Positions 17,701 to 27,000 are shown, numbered from the stretch's first letter. The stretch: 64,000 bases of DNA from Candidatus Thiocaldithrix dubininis (GCA_029972135.1 CP124755.1:558001-622000), one strand, 5' to 3'. Program-made: numbers and translations. Notes: generated from the sequence alone by a model not told the origin.

Positions 17701-18868
17701 AAATGAGATGCCCATCATCCACGATTTTCGTAGTTGGCCATAACCAGGTATACGCTTGCGCTTGTTGTGGGGTTAGACTGGTAAATAAGCGTTGCACAAC
17801 AGGGCGTTTAACCTTTTTACTTCGGCTAGGCTTAGCGGATGTGTTATTCAGTAATTGGCTTTGACTGGCTAATAGCGGTTCAGACTGTTTAGCGCGTTCG
17901 CCTTGGGCATAGACATCATGATCTTGTAATTGCTTATTTAGATGTTTGACTGCTTTTAAGGTGGCATCCACTTGTTTACTAGGGCAAGCAATTTGAAAAT
18001 CCACGCGCCGACTAGCCCCGGGAAATACATCTAAAATAAAACTACTACCGTCTTCTAATTGGCGGTTATCTGTCACTAAGGGCTGTGTGCCTTGTGGCAG
18101 GCTTTGATTGTCTAATTTAACGGTATGTACGCCGGATTTAACCACCTGAAAGCTAAAATCGCCTTGAGCGTCTGTAATCGCATAACGCCCGTCTTCTAAG
18201 AAAACTTTAGTGCCACCAATCGGTAACGCTTCCGCGCTACAGTCTTTAGCAAAACTTACGCGCCCTAAAATTAAACCGTCATTCGATAATAAGCCTTGGT
18301 CTTTTAGCGTAAGTTTATTTTGAATCAACGGTGATTTGAGAATGCTCTGATCGGTCAATTGTGCCAGCACTTGCGCTTGCTGGATTAGCTCTAAATCCTT
18401 GGCTTTGGCTGTTACCCTGACAATATAACGGACGGTATGGCTTTCACCCTCAGCCAATGGTGGTAATGACCAGGTTTGTGCACCTTTATCAGGTGCAAGA
18501 CTGGCATTATTCAGTTGTAATCGGTTATCAACCAGTGATAAACCTGTTGGCAATTCCAACCGTAGGCTTAAGGTTTGGGTAGTCTGAGTTGTATTGTTTT
18601 GAATATGTAATTGGTAGATTGCTAAATCACCAACTTGGACTTGGCTTTGGCGCGTTTGCAGTTGCAGGCTTAACTGTGCGGATTCAATTGCATTGCTGTT
18701 TGCCCATAATGCCCGAATGCGATTACTACTTGTTGTTTGTGCTTCGCCACTGCTATTCACAAAAGAACCAGACACTTGAAATGCTGTAGGTGCTTGGTTA
18801 GCGAGCACGGTTTGCGAATACAAACCTCCCACTGCTAATGTGGGTAGCAATAGCTTGGGAATGGACAT
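14744..18868 (-). CDS. Giant surface protein: signal peptide, DUF11 domain, CarboxypepD-like domain, C-terminal beta-barrel
   Basis: This 1,374-residue product begins with a signal peptide (residues 1-23, cleavage near VLANQ). Residues about 65-185 form a DUF11-type beta-sandwich (VGDLAIYQLHIQNNT, TGLSLVDNRLQL). Residues about 200-285 form a carboxypeptidase-regulatory-like domain (KVFLEDGRYAITDAQGDFSF). A middle region has Ig-like strands. From about residue 570 the sequence alternates polar and hydrophobic residues in dozens of strands (KGGLYLTLAYASD and WRLGVGYNFSGF), typical of an outer-membrane barrel. It does not end in a C-terminal Phe strand, so BAM recognition is not obvious. I chose the ATG at 18868 over a TTG at 18880. 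It is the last gene of a three-gene operon and may display or export the two proteins encoded upstream. Function unknown. Confidence 0.72.
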   Translation of the reverse strand: MSIPKLLLPTLAVGGLYSQTVLANQAPTAFQVSGSFVNSSGEAQTTSSNRIRALWANSNAIESAQLSLQLQTRQSQVQVGDLAIYQLHIQNNTTQTTQTLSLRLELPTGLSLVDNRLQLNNASLAPDKGAQTWSLPPLAEGESHTVRYIVRVTAKAKDLELIQQAQVLAQLTDQSILKSPLIQNKLTLKDQGLLSNDGLILGRVSFAKDCSAEALPIGGTKVFLEDGRYAITDAQGDFSFQVVKSGVHTVKLDNQSLPQGTQPLVTDNRQLEDGSSFILDVFPGASRRVDFQIACPSKQVDATLKAVKHLNKQLQDHDVYAQGERAKQSEPLLASQSQLLNNTSAKPSRSKKVKRPVVQRLFTSLTPQQAQAYTWLWPTTKIVDDGHLILVIPATETATLYVNGQAISEAQVGEQMIDSSKNIQLLSWYGLALQPGDNHLELRNQANRVLTQKTLRSPKPPAQILIQPAKTELAADGGISNLPITIQVLDEDAQPTQGDYFLTIHASDGQWLEPDIQNQVDGHQVRISNGQGTIHLRSSNQTGKVRLNVKLEQLSDKVQISQVAPQRPLIATGFLNIQAHQGGRHAKQGRVFMKGSLKGGLYLTLAYASDKTQDDYPFYSDEDPARDYYPVMGDASIHGQEAKSHDKLYVKVEKGVNSLMYGDYAVDKDSGSLSENLARTPRHITGLASHTSLGNTDIELFAAQQTHSHRVEWIAGNGTSLNYRLSRGDILSGSEVIELITEDRTNPNLTINTYTLAPLTDYTLDPVSGDLQFTRVIPSFDINGNPMFIRASYEQTDTAKQDKHWVAGARVKQQLTDDLSGQLNYSRDDDPTEGSQTAGIALDYNPSKKTNINAGYAQHEDFSSAQQGQAYTLQAQHEWDDKSSTQFLYAHADEHFNNAPSGLVAGTERTQLRHTEVISPDTQVMLEGMANSASKTQASNQAITGKIQTRVDNWQVSAGARHIQHEQANQTREHNTVLAGAQRSFKVAERPLRVRAEYEQDIQQHDFNKTTLDAEVALTKDTSVYGRYENGNDILGLQGLDDTQRRETFKLGAKTKANKNLELYSEYRSDMLADAAQADAEVATGLRGRYSLEKNLELQPNIEVIKAPSHSAVEDAVATSLSLNDTRNTDQQRYLKLETRKSENREFYGAKASYVAKLDEDWTGLVRDEISVDKAAEGELKRHRFTLGAAHRPQADDGQLNSQYLYQLKQDKQSQQALDSTTHIVSTHQNFVTESGTEVYGRLAAKHQQQRMGTDNQQSVTAMADAGINFDLNEKLAADVHAGVLSTDDGAKQYAYGAGVKLAVAENWRLGVGYNFSGFNDDDLDSGNSNREGAYANLQAKIGEDMFKAIQPEIASADDTRWQYLDTPSPSQFN

Positions 18869-18937
18869 AACGACACTCAATTATTGTTATTATTTTTCAA
18901 CCATCCTCAGGTGTCTGAGGATGGTTTGGGGCTTGGC

Positions 18938-20284
18938 TTAGTTCTGATTATCAACTACTTTCACAGAATAAATCACCACTTTATTGCCAGACGGTGCAAC
19001 GTCACCGGCATTAACACTGAGTACACGCGTATTTGTGTCAAAGCTTGGGTCAGCGACGGGGGCATCGTCGATTTTGGTAGAATCTGCCACGTAAGCAAAG
19101 CGATCATCTAATGTTTGATTCAGGATGAAGTTTTTAACAGTATTAGTTGTACTACTGTTAGAAACGGTTGAGCTAAACATAATACACTGATCTTTTTCGA
19201 TATTTTCAATATCAGCCGTGCCAAAGTCAGTGTCACCATCGGTTGAAATTTGCCCATCGCAATTAATATCAATCGCTGATTTTAAATCAATCGCAACGTG
19301 TTGATCTAATTGTTGGCAAGGCGTATCGAATTCGATGATATACGGCATTTGCGCACTAGGCACAGCCGTTGACCATAAGCCGTTATTTGCCATAATCAGT
19401 GCATCACCCACTGCACCTGTAGGCGGGTTTTCCCAGTTGGTATAACTGGTAGAGTCTAGATTCATCCACGTATAACCCGTGCTGGTTAAGCTACCACCTA
19501 ACCAATAATGCTCAGTGCCTAATAAGCTACGCACGAATTCATTCTCATTGGCAGAGTCAATAGTAGCTAAATGACCTGAAACGGTTTGATAGGTTTGGCT
19601 TGCGGCAAAGTTACTTGCCCCAGTCCAACTGTTCGGGGTGTCAATCACACGATACGCATGACAGTTACCGCCCGCAGGTTGGGGCCATGAAGTCGTTTGT
19701 GCGCTTGATGAATCTGTTATAACCGTAATTTCAATGGGTGTACCAATGGTTACGTTGTTTTGTGCATCTTTCGCCGATACTTCTACTTTTAAAATACCAC
19801 CTGTGCTTATGGACATGGGCAATTGCACGGCGACCACTAACTGAGCACTTTCACCCGGTGCTAAAGTTAAAGGCGCAGTTACTTCAGTATCGCCCGCGCT
19901 GACTTGACCATCTTTATCAACATCTTGATAAATTTTAATGGTATCGGCATCTAAATCGTCTGTAGTATTATTTCCCGCCGTCAGGCTATAGCTTTCGTCA
20001 ATGTTACCGTTGTTGGTTAATTTATAGCTGGTGTAGGTGGTATTACCGCCACTAGTGGTTAAGTTATGTTTGTCTCCGGCTAATAAATCTAAGGCAGCCG
20101 TACGTACTTGGCGAATCTTAATGATTAACTCATTCGATTCTGCGGTGTAGTTGTTGCCTTGTGTATCCGAATAAGTACCGGTTACTTTAGTAATAATATC
20201 TGGTAAAGCTAATGGCGTAGCGAAGGCAACGCCGGTCATGAGGGCTAGGGCAACAGCTTTTACGAGAGGTTTGTAATGACTCAT
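18938..20284 (-). CDS. Secreted C-type-lectin-like / DUF11 protein
   Basis: A 448-residue protein. The signal peptide is at 1-22 (LMTGVAFATPL). Residues about 55-190 are a beta-sandwich with an EF-hand-like loop DVDKDGQVSAGD (121-132). Residues 206-323 form a C-type-lectin-like domain, with GHLATIDSANENEFV, EHYWLGGS, TNWENPPTG and cysteines at 207 and 323. A second calcium-type loop DINCDGQISTDGD (339-351) precedes a C-terminal DUF11-like sandwich ending YSVKVVDNQN. I chose the ATG at 20284, just before the signal peptide. Lectin-like domains often bind glycans or calcium; ligand unknown. It lies 70 bases upstream of the giant barrel gene. Confidence 0.75.
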   Translation of the reverse strand: MSHYKPLVKAVALALMTGVAFATPLALPDIITKVTGTYSDTQGNNYTAESNELIIKIRQVRTAALDLLAGDKHNLTTSGGNTTYTSYKLTNNGNIDESYSLTAGNNTTDDLDADTIKIYQDVDKDGQVSAGDTEVTAPLTLAPGESAQLVVAVQLPMSISTGGILKVEVSAKDAQNNVTIGTPIEITVITDSSSAQTTSWPQPAGGNCHAYRVIDTPNSWTGASNFAASQTYQTVSGHLATIDSANENEFVRSLLGTEHYWLGGSLTSTGYTWMNLDSTSYTNWENPPTGAVGDALIMANNGLWSTAVPSAQMPYIIEFDTPCQQLDQHVAIDLKSAIDINCDGQISTDGDTDFGTADIENIEKDQCIMFSSTVSNSSTTNTVKNFILNQTLDDRFAYVADSTKIDDAPVADPSFDTNTRVLSVNAGDVAPSGNKVVIYSVKVVDNQN

Positions 20285-20421
20285 AATAGGGCTTGACTCA
20301 ATAATTTTTATGATTAGGTAAAGTGAAGATAACAACATCTTCTAAGATTTAATCCTGCGACTAAATCTGGTGATTAGTTGAGTAGACACTGTTTTACTCA
20401 ACCTTATAAATAAGGCGAACC

Positions 20422-20904
20422 TTATTTTACTTGCACTCGATAGCTATAAACTTGTTCACTATTCGCCGCTAAACTGACATTTGGAATCCAGCGAACATGT
20501 GTGTATTGGCTGGCTGGAATAATAACTTTTTTACCCTTAACCGTGCGGGTAACTGGTTCGGATTCATAGGTTTTGCCGCCGTCTACACTTACTTCAAAGG
20601 TAGCATCCACGGGTGCAATGGCTGTGTTTGCTTGGTATTGGGTTGCACTAGGAATAGGACCTGTAACGACTAAATCGTTTAATGCAGCGCTGCCAGTATT
20701 TTTATAAATAGCACGAAATTCTAAAACTTGTTTGGGATCAACTTCTGTGGTTTCGGTGGCAACTTCTTTACCTTCTGCATTGCTGCTAATGGCATAAGAC
20801 TTCATATTGATTTGTAATGGGCCGGTTTCCTTAGCCTGAACTAAAGTTGTATTAGACACGGTAAACGCTAATAAAAATGCTAAGCCGATAGCGGTTTTTT
20901 TCAT
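20422..20904 (-). CDS. Small secreted DUF11-type protein
   Basis: A 160-residue protein with signal peptide MKKTAIGLAFLLAFTVSNTTLVQA. The mature part is one DUF11-like beta-sandwich: QVLEFRAIYKNTGSAALNDLVVTGPIP in the middle and NSEQVYSYRVQVK at the end. It contains no cysteine, so it is not disulfide-linked. It is the first gene of the operon and shares its domain type with the next two proteins. It could be a subunit or periplasmic carrier. Function unknown. Confidence 0.75.
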   Translation of the reverse strand: MKKTAIGLAFLLAFTVSNTTLVQAKETGPLQINMKSYAISSNAEGKEVATETTEVDPKQVLEFRAIYKNTGSAALNDLVVTGPIPSATQYQANTAIAPVDATFEVSVDGGKTYESEPVTRTVKGKKVIIPASQYTHVRWIPNVSLAANSEQVYSYRVQVK

Positions 20905-21131
20905 AAATACTCTCTTGCAGAAAAAACTTATAATTTTTTTAATGACTATTCATTATCAAGACAATGGGTTTGTTTTAATAATAGGGCTATTCTATCCATA
21001 AATTAGGCTTATGTGTTCTACCATCTATCTGGAACTTTACGCATGCCAAACCTATGCTGAATCTGCCAGCAATTTGCAATAGAGTTTTTAGTTAAATGGC
21101 TTTCTATGCCTATAATGAGAAGCTTTCAGTT

Positions 21132-21629
21132 ATGGGAATAATTGCAATGCAAAATATGAATACTAATTTATTAACCCAAGTTAAAACGCAGTGTCAGGAT
21201 TTTTGTGCTGCCCTTACGGATGACGAAATTGTCCGATTTATACGCTATACCCGTGTAGTAGAGTTACAAAGTCAGGAAATATTAGCTGACGTTAATCAAT
21301 TAGGTGATCGTTTTTATTTGGTGATTGTCGGTGTGGTACGGCTTTATCATGTGGATGGTGATAAGGAATATGAAGTGGGGCATATTAATGCGGGTGGCTT
21401 AGTGGGGGAAATGTCGTTTTTTGATCGTCGCCCACGTACTGTGCGCTTACGTGCGTACGAACATACCGTACAGTTGTTAGAAATTAGTCGCCCTTTATAC
21501 AGTCGTTTAAAAATTGAAGAGCCGTATATTGCGACGAATTTATTAGAATTTGTTATTCGTAGCTTAGATTTCTTGGTGCGCTATTTAAGTGATGAGAATG
21601 CGCAATTACACAAAAAATTAGGCGAATAA
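21132..21629 (+). CDS. Cyclic-nucleotide-binding-domain protein without HTH
   Basis: A 165-residue Crp-like sensor domain: ADVNQLGDRFYLVIVGVVRLYH, then the phosphate-binding cassette GLVGEMSFFDRRPRTVRL. A helix like the Crp dimer helix follows (EPYIATNLLEFVIRSLDFLVRYLSDEN), but there is no DNA-binding domain. It could bind cAMP or another cyclic nucleotide, and might regulate its neighbour. The start is uncertain: ATG at 21096, 21132 and 21147 are in frame. I took 21132 because GAGAAG lies 9 bases upstream. The stop codon overlaps the ATG of the SelO-like gene (TAATG), so the two are coupled. Confidence 0.8.
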   Translation: MGIIAMQNMNTNLLTQVKTQCQDFCAALTDDEIVRFIRYTRVVELQSQEILADVNQLGDRFYLVIVGVVRLYHVDGDKEYEVGHINAGGLVGEMSFFDRRPRTVRLRAYEHTVQLLEISRPLYSRLKIEEPYIATNLLEFVIRSLDFLVRYLSDENAQLHKKLGE

Positions 21630-22621
21630 TGTGGCAATGGTCGCAGCGTTTTAGCCAGTTACCCGCAACATTTTATACTTTTACTCAGCCCAAAGCGTTG
21701 CCTCAAGCCGCTTGGGTGCAGCAAAGTGAGGCTGTCGCAACCTTATTAGGTCTAACCTCTAATGACTTGCAGCAACCTGCTTTACTGGATTTATGCTGTG
21801 CACACGCTCTACCCGCAAACTGTCAACCGTTAGCGCAAGGCTATGCGGCGCATCAGTTTGGCAAATTTAATCCGTTTTTAGGGGATGGGCGGGTGGTTTT
21901 GTTGGGGGATGTACAAACGCCAACCGGGCATTACGAAATCAGTTTAAAAGGTGCTGGGCGCACTGCTTATGCACGTACTGCGGACGGTCGGGCAGGTATT
22001 AATGAATGCCTAAAAGAATTTCAACTCAGTGAGCGATTAGCCGCTTTAAAAATTCCAAGCTTGCGTTGCTTAGGGGTACTGCAATCCAATAGCGAATTAG
22101 TCTATCGGCAAAGCTTTGAACCAGCGGCTTTGTTAGTCAGAGTCATGCCCAGCCACATCCGTTTTGGCACATTTGAATTGGCTTATTTTCAAAAAAATTA
22201 TGCAAACTTACAGCAATTAGCCGATTTTGTATTAGCACAACATTATGTTGATTTAGTGAAAAATACAAACCCTTATGCGGCTTTATTGACGGCGATTGTG
22301 AGCAAAACCGCACAATTAATTGCGCAATGGCAAGCCGTGGGTTTTACGCATGGTGTGATGAATACCGACAATATGTCGGTTGTGGGGATTAGTTTAGATT
22401 TGGGTAGCAGTAGTTTTAACGCAAACTTTGCCGACGATTATGTGAGTAGTGAATTGGATGAAAAAGGGCGTTATGCGTTTGGGCAGCAGCCGATTATTGG
22501 TTTGTGGAATTGTAATGTGTTAGCGCGCACGTTTTCGCCATTAATCAATAGCGCAGCAATTAAGCAAGCCTTGCAGCATTATGAACCGACTTATTTGGAT
22601 ACTTATAATGCGCTGAAATAA
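21629..22621 (+). CDS. selO: SelO/YdiU-family protein AMPylase, C-terminally short
   Basis: SelO pseudokinases transfer AMP from ATP to Ser/Thr/Tyr of target proteins. Family motifs are present: YAAHQFGKFNPFLGDGRVVLLG, EISLKGAGRTAYART (ATP-binding Lys), VMPSHIRFGTFE, and HGVMNTDNM (catalytic Asp). The product has 330 residues, whereas typical SelO has about 480. The final part matches the PLI...AL...Y...Y segment and then stops, so roughly the last 150 residues are missing, including the region of the redox cysteine known in E. coli SelO. The segment DGRAGINECLKEF differs from the usual DGRA(V/A)LxxxxRE. It may be a short variant rather than decay, since the frame is intact. Confidence 0.82.
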   Translation: MWQWSQRFSQLPATFYTFTQPKALPQAAWVQQSEAVATLLGLTSNDLQQPALLDLCCAHALPANCQPLAQGYAAHQFGKFNPFLGDGRVVLLGDVQTPTGHYEISLKGAGRTAYARTADGRAGINECLKEFQLSERLAALKIPSLRCLGVLQSNSELVYRQSFEPAALLVRVMPSHIRFGTFELAYFQKNYANLQQLADFVLAQHYVDLVKNTNPYAALLTAIVSKTAQLIAQWQAVGFTHGVMNTDNMSVVGISLDLGSSSFNANFADDYVSSELDEKGRYAFGQQPIIGLWNCNVLARTFSPLINSAAIKQALQHYEPTYLDTYNALK

Positions 22622-22650
22622 AAAATCCCTGCCGAAGCAGGGATTTTCGT
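22622..22650. terminator. Bidirectional terminator between the selO-like gene and fusA2
   Basis: An inverted repeat AAAATCCCTGC/GCAGGGATTTT with a CGAA tetraloop lies immediately after the SelO stop and 22 bases after the stop of the convergent EF-G gene. It has an A run on one side and a T run on the other, so it can serve both strands. Confidence 0.85.
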
Positions 22651-22671
22651 ATAACGCTAAGCGTTAAGAGA

Positions 22672-24765
22672 TTAGTTATTTTCAGCCGCTTTTTTACGTT
22701 CAGCCGCTTCTTTAATAACTTGATCCGATACGTTTCTTGGGCAAGGTGCGTAGTGTGAGAACTCCATAGAGAACTGACCACGACCTGATGTCATAGTACG
22801 TAAGTCACCGATATAACCGAACATTTCGGATAATGGCGCTTCTGCTTTAACACGAACACCCATTGCAGCGGTATCTTGTGATTTGATCATCGCACGACGA
22901 CGGTTCAAGTCACCGATAACGTCACCTACGTTTGCGTCGGGTGAGAACACATCCACTTTCATGATTGGCTCAAGAATTTGTGGACCTGCTTTCGGCATAG
23001 TTTGACGGTAACCACCTTTTGCCGCGATTTCAAACGCGATTGCAGAAGAGTCCACCGCGTGGTAAGCACCCTCACGTAAGGTGACTTTCACGTCAACGAC
23101 AGGGTAACCTGCCAATGGCCCTTTGTTCATGCTTTCTTTGAAGCCCTTGTCGATGGCAGGCCAGAACTCGCGAGGTACTGAACCACCAACTACAACAGAT
23201 TCAAATGCATAACCTGCACCCGTCTCGTTTGGCTCGATGGTGTAATCAATTTTACCGTATTGACCAGAACCACCCGACTGTTTCTTATGGGTATAAGAAT
23301 CTTCTACACGTTGTGTAATAGATTCGCGGTAAGCCACTTGTGGTTTACCCACGATAACTTCGATATTGTTAGTACGACGTAAAATGTCAACTTTAATATC
23401 TAAGTGCAGCTCACCCATACCTTTCAGAATGGTTTCGCCTGTTTCTTGATCTGTTTCAACGCGGAATGACGGGTCTTCTTGCACCATTTTGCTTAACGCA
23501 ACGCCTAATTTCTCCGCAGAACCTTTGTCTTTTGGTGAAATAGCAATCGAAATAACCGGATCTGGGAACACCATTGGTTCTAGCGTCGCTGGGTTATTCG
23601 GGTCAGCTAAGGTATGACCAGTTTGTACGTTTTTCAGACCAATCAAGGCAATAATATCGCCTGCTTGTGCTGATTCAATTTCAGAACGGTCGTTCGCATG
23701 CATTTCCACCATACGACCTACGCGTTCAGTTTTGCCGGTGTAGGTATTTAATAAGGTGTCACCTTTTTTCAAGCGGCCAGAATAAATACGTACGAAGTTC
23801 AACGCGCCGTATTTGTCATCCATGATTTTGAAGACTAATGCGCGTAATGGACCGTTCGGATCAACGATAGCGTATTTGCCGGTTTCGTTACCTTCGTCAT
23901 CGGTTTCAGGTTGAGGCGGAACTTCAGTTGGATTAGGCAGGTAATCAACAACGCCATCCAATACTAATTGCACGCCTTTGTTTTTGAAGGATGAACCCGC
24001 GTAAGTTGGGAAGAAGTCCAGTGCAATCGTGCCTTTACGAATACAACGTTTGATGTCTTCGATAGCAGGCTCATCACCGCCTAAATATTGTTCCATTAAC
24101 TCATCGTCTTGCTCAACCGCAGTTTCGATCAGTTTTTCACGCCATTCAGCCACTTTCGCTTCCATGTCGGCGGGCACGTCTTGAATGGTGTATTTTAATG
24201 GGTCGCCGGATTCGTCCCATACCCAAGCTTTTTGGGTTAATAGGTCAACTACCCCTACAAAGTCACTTTCTGTACCGATAGGTAAGGTCATCACCAAAGG
24301 TTTAGCACCTAGTACGTCTTCTACTTGTTTAACAACGCGATAGAAATCCGCACCAATACGGTCTAATTTGTTAACGTAGATAACACGCGCAACTTTAGAG
24401 TCATTCGCATAGCGCCAGTTGGTTTCTGATTGAGGTTCTACACCGCCTGAACCACAGAATACACCGATACCACCGTCTAATACTTTCAGTGAACGATACA
24501 CTTCGATAGTGAAGTCAACGTGCCCCGGGGTATCGATAATGTTAAAGCGGTGACCTTTCCAATAAGCAGTGGTCGCGGCTGACTGAATAGTAATACCACG
24601 CTCGGCTTCTTGCTCCATGAAGTCCATAGTGGATGCACCATCATGTACTTCACCGATTTTATGAATTTTGCCGGTTAATTTCAGAATACGCTCAGTTGTA
24701 GTGGTCTTGCCCGCGTCCACGTGGGCGAAAATGCCGATATTCCGGTATAATGTTAAGTCAGTCAT
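22672..24765 (-). CDS. fusA2: Elongation factor G, second-paralogue type
   Basis: A 697-residue translational GTPase with all EF-G domains: G1 [13 protein letters not shown]3 DTPGHVDF, G4 [10 protein letters not shown], then domains II-V. The G1 region reads [25 protein letters not shown] rather than the usual [21 protein letters not shown]. It resembles the second EF-G copy known from some gammaproteobacteria such as Vibrio and Shewanella. No rpsL, rpsG or tuf gene is nearby, which also fits a paralogue. Such copies may work mainly in ribosome recycling or in slow growth. The start has no strong ribosome site (rev. TGAGACTGAACAA). Confidence 0.9.
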   Translation of the reverse strand: MTDLTLYRNIGIFAHVDAGKTTTTERILKLTGKIHKIGEVHDGASTMDFMEQEAERGITIQSAATTAYWKGHRFNIIDTPGHVDFTIEVYRSLKVLDGGIGVFCGSGGVEPQSETNWRYANDSKVARVIYVNKLDRIGADFYRVVKQVEDVLGAKPLVMTLPIGTESDFVGVVDLLTQKAWVWDESGDPLKYTIQDVPADMEAKVAEWREKLIETAVEQDDELMEQYLGGDEPAIEDIKRCIRKGTIALDFFPTYAGSSFKNKGVQLVLDGVVDYLPNPTEVPPQPETDDEGNETGKYAIVDPNGPLRALVFKIMDDKYGALNFVRIYSGRLKKGDTLLNTYTGKTERVGRMVEMHANDRSEIESAQAGDIIALIGLKNVQTGHTLADPNNPATLEPMVFPDPVISIAISPKDKGSAEKLGVALSKMVQEDPSFRVETDQETGETILKGMGELHLDIKVDILRRTNNIEVIVGKPQVAYRESITQRVEDSYTHKKQSGGSGQYGKIDYTIEPNETGAGYAFESVVVGGSVPREFWPAIDKGFKESMNKGPLAGYPVVDVKVTLREGAYHAVDSSAIAFEIAAKGGYRQTMPKAGPQILEPIMKVDVFSPDANVGDVIGDLNRRRAMIKSQDTAAMGVRVKAEAPLSEMFGYIGDLRTMTSGRGQFSMEFSHYAPCPRNVSDQVIKEAAERKKAAENN

Positions 24766-25033
24766 TTGTTCAGTCTCAAAAGAAAACGCAACGATTTGCG
24801 ATAAGGGGGCGATTGTAAATCATCTTGCTGCACGGGGTAAGGGGAAATTAAAGCCTAAATTCGTGCTTTCATGTATTTTTCATAGCAAAGTGGATTTACC
24901 AAAGCATAGGATAGGCAGGGTTAATTCAGCTTGTTATAGCAATACCAAGGTTCTTATCACTATCCGCCGCTAACTATAGGAAAAATTGTTCAAATTACCA
25001 GTACTTTTAACTGTAATTTTGCGGCTTATATCT

Positions 25034-25068
25034 GATTTACCCGGTATTTAAACACCGGGCGGTAAATC
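25034..25068. repeat. Long inverted repeat at the 3' end of the TPP-enzyme gene
   Basis: A nested palindrome, GATTTACCCGGT...ACCGGGCGGTAAATC, spans the stop codon of the TPP-enzyme gene. An inner 6-base stem and an outer 7-base stem can form together. No T run follows on the minus strand, so it may be a 3' stabilising hairpin or a Rho-assisted terminator. Confidence 0.5.
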
Positions 25069-26937
25069 ACGACCTTTATTCATTTGTGGCGCATGCGGAT
25101 CTTTATTCTGTAAAACCCATTCGAGTTTTAACGCGGCTAAGGCATTATTCAGCGCATCTGGGAAATTCGCGTCGCCTTTTTCAAAGGCTTGCAGCGCTTT
25201 TTGTACATAATCATCCGGAACATACGGCGCTAACGGATAAACCGTGGGGTCAGTGCAGAATTCAAGTAAAGTAACGCCTTGATGCGCAAAGGCTTGTTCC
25301 CATGCTTGCGCGACTTTGGCGGGGTCATCCACACGAATGCCTTGAAAACCTAATAATTTGGCATAGCCAGTATAATCAAAGGCTTCGACTTGCATCGCAT
25401 CTTGCCACATAGGATTTGCGTCTTCAAAGCGCTGTTCCCACGCCACTTCGGTTAATTCACTATTATTTAATACCATAATAATGAACTGCTTATTCGGCCA
25501 TTGTGCCATATAGCGCTTTATCGTAATTAATTCGCACATGGCCAGCATTTGAAAAGCCCCATCACCAATCGTACATAAAACAGGACGATTGGGATGGGTA
25601 AATTTAGCCGCCATCGCATAAGGCATAGCGGCTAACATACTGGACAAACGTCCAGATAAATCGGCTTGCATTCCGCGTCGTAAGCGGATTTGTTGCCCAA
25701 ACCATTTTACGGTTGAACCGCCGTCTACCGTAATCAAGAGATTATCTGGTAGGCGTTTATTTAATTCGCGATAGACCACTCGTGCATTAATTGGGTTACC
25801 GGGCAAGTTACAAAACTTATCAATAATATGATCCCACGCTTGTAATTCTTGGCTTAACGCATCGCGCCACTGGGTATCTGTTTTTGGCTGAATAAGCGGT
25901 AATAGCTGGCTTAATACCGCATGGCTATCTCCCCAAATATTAAGTTCGGTGGGATAACGAATGCCTAAATGTTCAGGGCGAATATCCACCTGTACGGCTC
26001 GTGCTTGCCCGCTAGCTGGCAACCAATTCGGAAAAGGATAATTAGTGCCAAAGAAAACTAGCGTATCGCATTCTTCCATCATTTTATAAGCAGCCGTTGA
26101 GCCTAATAAGCCCAAATGCTGCACATAACCGGGTGTGTCAGATGGAATAATTTGCTTAGCGCGGAGCGTTGTCACAATTCCCGCTTTGGTTAAATCAGCC
26201 AGTTTTAATAAATCATCGGTAGCGTCTTGTGTACCGCCGCGCCCCACAAATAAAGCCACTCGCTTACCCGCATTAATAATATCCGCCATCTTTTGAATAT
26301 CGGCTAAGGGCGACGCAATTTTTGTGGTGGGCGGTACGCAACTACTTCGTGACACTAATTGCGTGCGATCCAACGCGGGCATAGGCATAGCTTGCACATC
26401 ACGCGGAATAATAATGACACAAGGTTGCTGCTGAGCAATCGCCACCCGAAACGCTTTATCAATCACCATTGGTGCTTGCATAGGCGTTACAATGGTTTGC
26501 ACGAAAGCCGCTACATCCGCAAAGATACGTTCTAGATTGCTTTCTTGTTGGACATCCGAACCTAAGGTAACGCTTTCTTTCTGCCCTAAAATTGCCACTA
26601 CAGGTTGATTATCCATTTTGGCATCGTATAACCCGGTTAACATATGAAATGCACCCGGACCAGCCGTGGAAAAACAAACACCGACTTCACCCGAAAACTT
26701 AGCATCAGCCGTCGCTAAAAACGCGGCAATTTCTTCATGCGTTGGGCGAATAAATAAGGGAGCAGTCCCCTCACGCTGTGCTTTATCCATTGCCGCGTCG
26801 AATAAACTAATTCCATCCCCCGGATAACCGTAAATACGTTTAACTTGCCAAGCCTGCAAGCGCTGAAGAATAAAATCAGCCACATTCATTTGAATGATAG
26901 CCTGCTCATCTGTATTAGTTTGCTGCGTTCCGTGCAT
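25048..26937 (-). CDS. Thiamine-pyrophosphate enzyme, pyruvate-oxidase/acetolactate-synthase family
   Basis: A 629-residue protein with the three TPP-family domains in order. The N-terminal part (VADFILQRLQAWQVKRIYGYPGDG) carries the cofactor-activating Glu in RPTHEEIAAF. The middle domain begins near residue 205. The C-terminal TPP-binding motif is GDGAFQMLAMCELITIKRY with VLNN. It resembles PoxB-type pyruvate oxidases, annotated simply as thiamine-pyrophosphate-requiring proteins, more than acetolactate synthases, because the C-terminus is extended. The substrate cannot be fixed from sequence. AGGATT 8 bases before the ATG supports the start; an in-frame ATG at 26889 would also give a full N-terminal domain. 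Confidence 0.78.
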   Translation of the reverse strand: MHGTQQTNTDEQAIIQMNVADFILQRLQAWQVKRIYGYPGDGISLFDAAMDKAQREGTAPLFIRPTHEEIAAFLATADAKFSGEVGVCFSTAGPGAFHMLTGLYDAKMDNQPVVAILGQKESVTLGSDVQQESNLERIFADVAAFVQTIVTPMQAPMVIDKAFRVAIAQQQPCVIIIPRDVQAMPMPALDRTQLVSRSSCVPPTTKIASPLADIQKMADIINAGKRVALFVGRGGTQDATDDLLKLADLTKAGIVTTLRAKQIIPSDTPGYVQHLGLLGSTAAYKMMEECDTLVFFGTNYPFPNWLPASGQARAVQVDIRPEHLGIRYPTELNIWGDSHAVLSQLLPLIQPKTDTQWRDALSQELQAWDHIIDKFCNLPGNPINARVVYRELNKRLPDNLLITVDGGSTVKWFGQQIRLRRGMQADLSGRLSSMLAAMPYAMAAKFTHPNRPVLCTIGDGAFQMLAMCELITIKRYMAQWPNKQFIIMVLNNSELTEVAWEQRFEDANPMWQDAMQVEAFDYTGYAKLLGFQGIRVDDPAKVAQAWEQAFAHQGVTLLEFCTDPTVYPLAPYVPDDYVQKALQAFEKGDANFPDALNNALAALKLEWVLQNKDPHAPQMNKGRDLPPGV

Positions 26938-27000
26938 AATGCAATCCTATTCAAACGGCGAATAAAAAATATCGGGGTAAAAATAAATGTAAAGTTTTGT

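Noticed and set aside
21096-21131. Upstream ATG of the cNMP-binding gene
   Set aside because: It would add 12 residues with no domain match and has no ribosome site, but it cannot be fully excluded.
22672-24765. Part of a str operon (rpsL-rpsG-fusA-tuf)
   Set aside because: None of the partner genes is adjacent; the neighbours are the SelO-like gene and a TPP enzyme.
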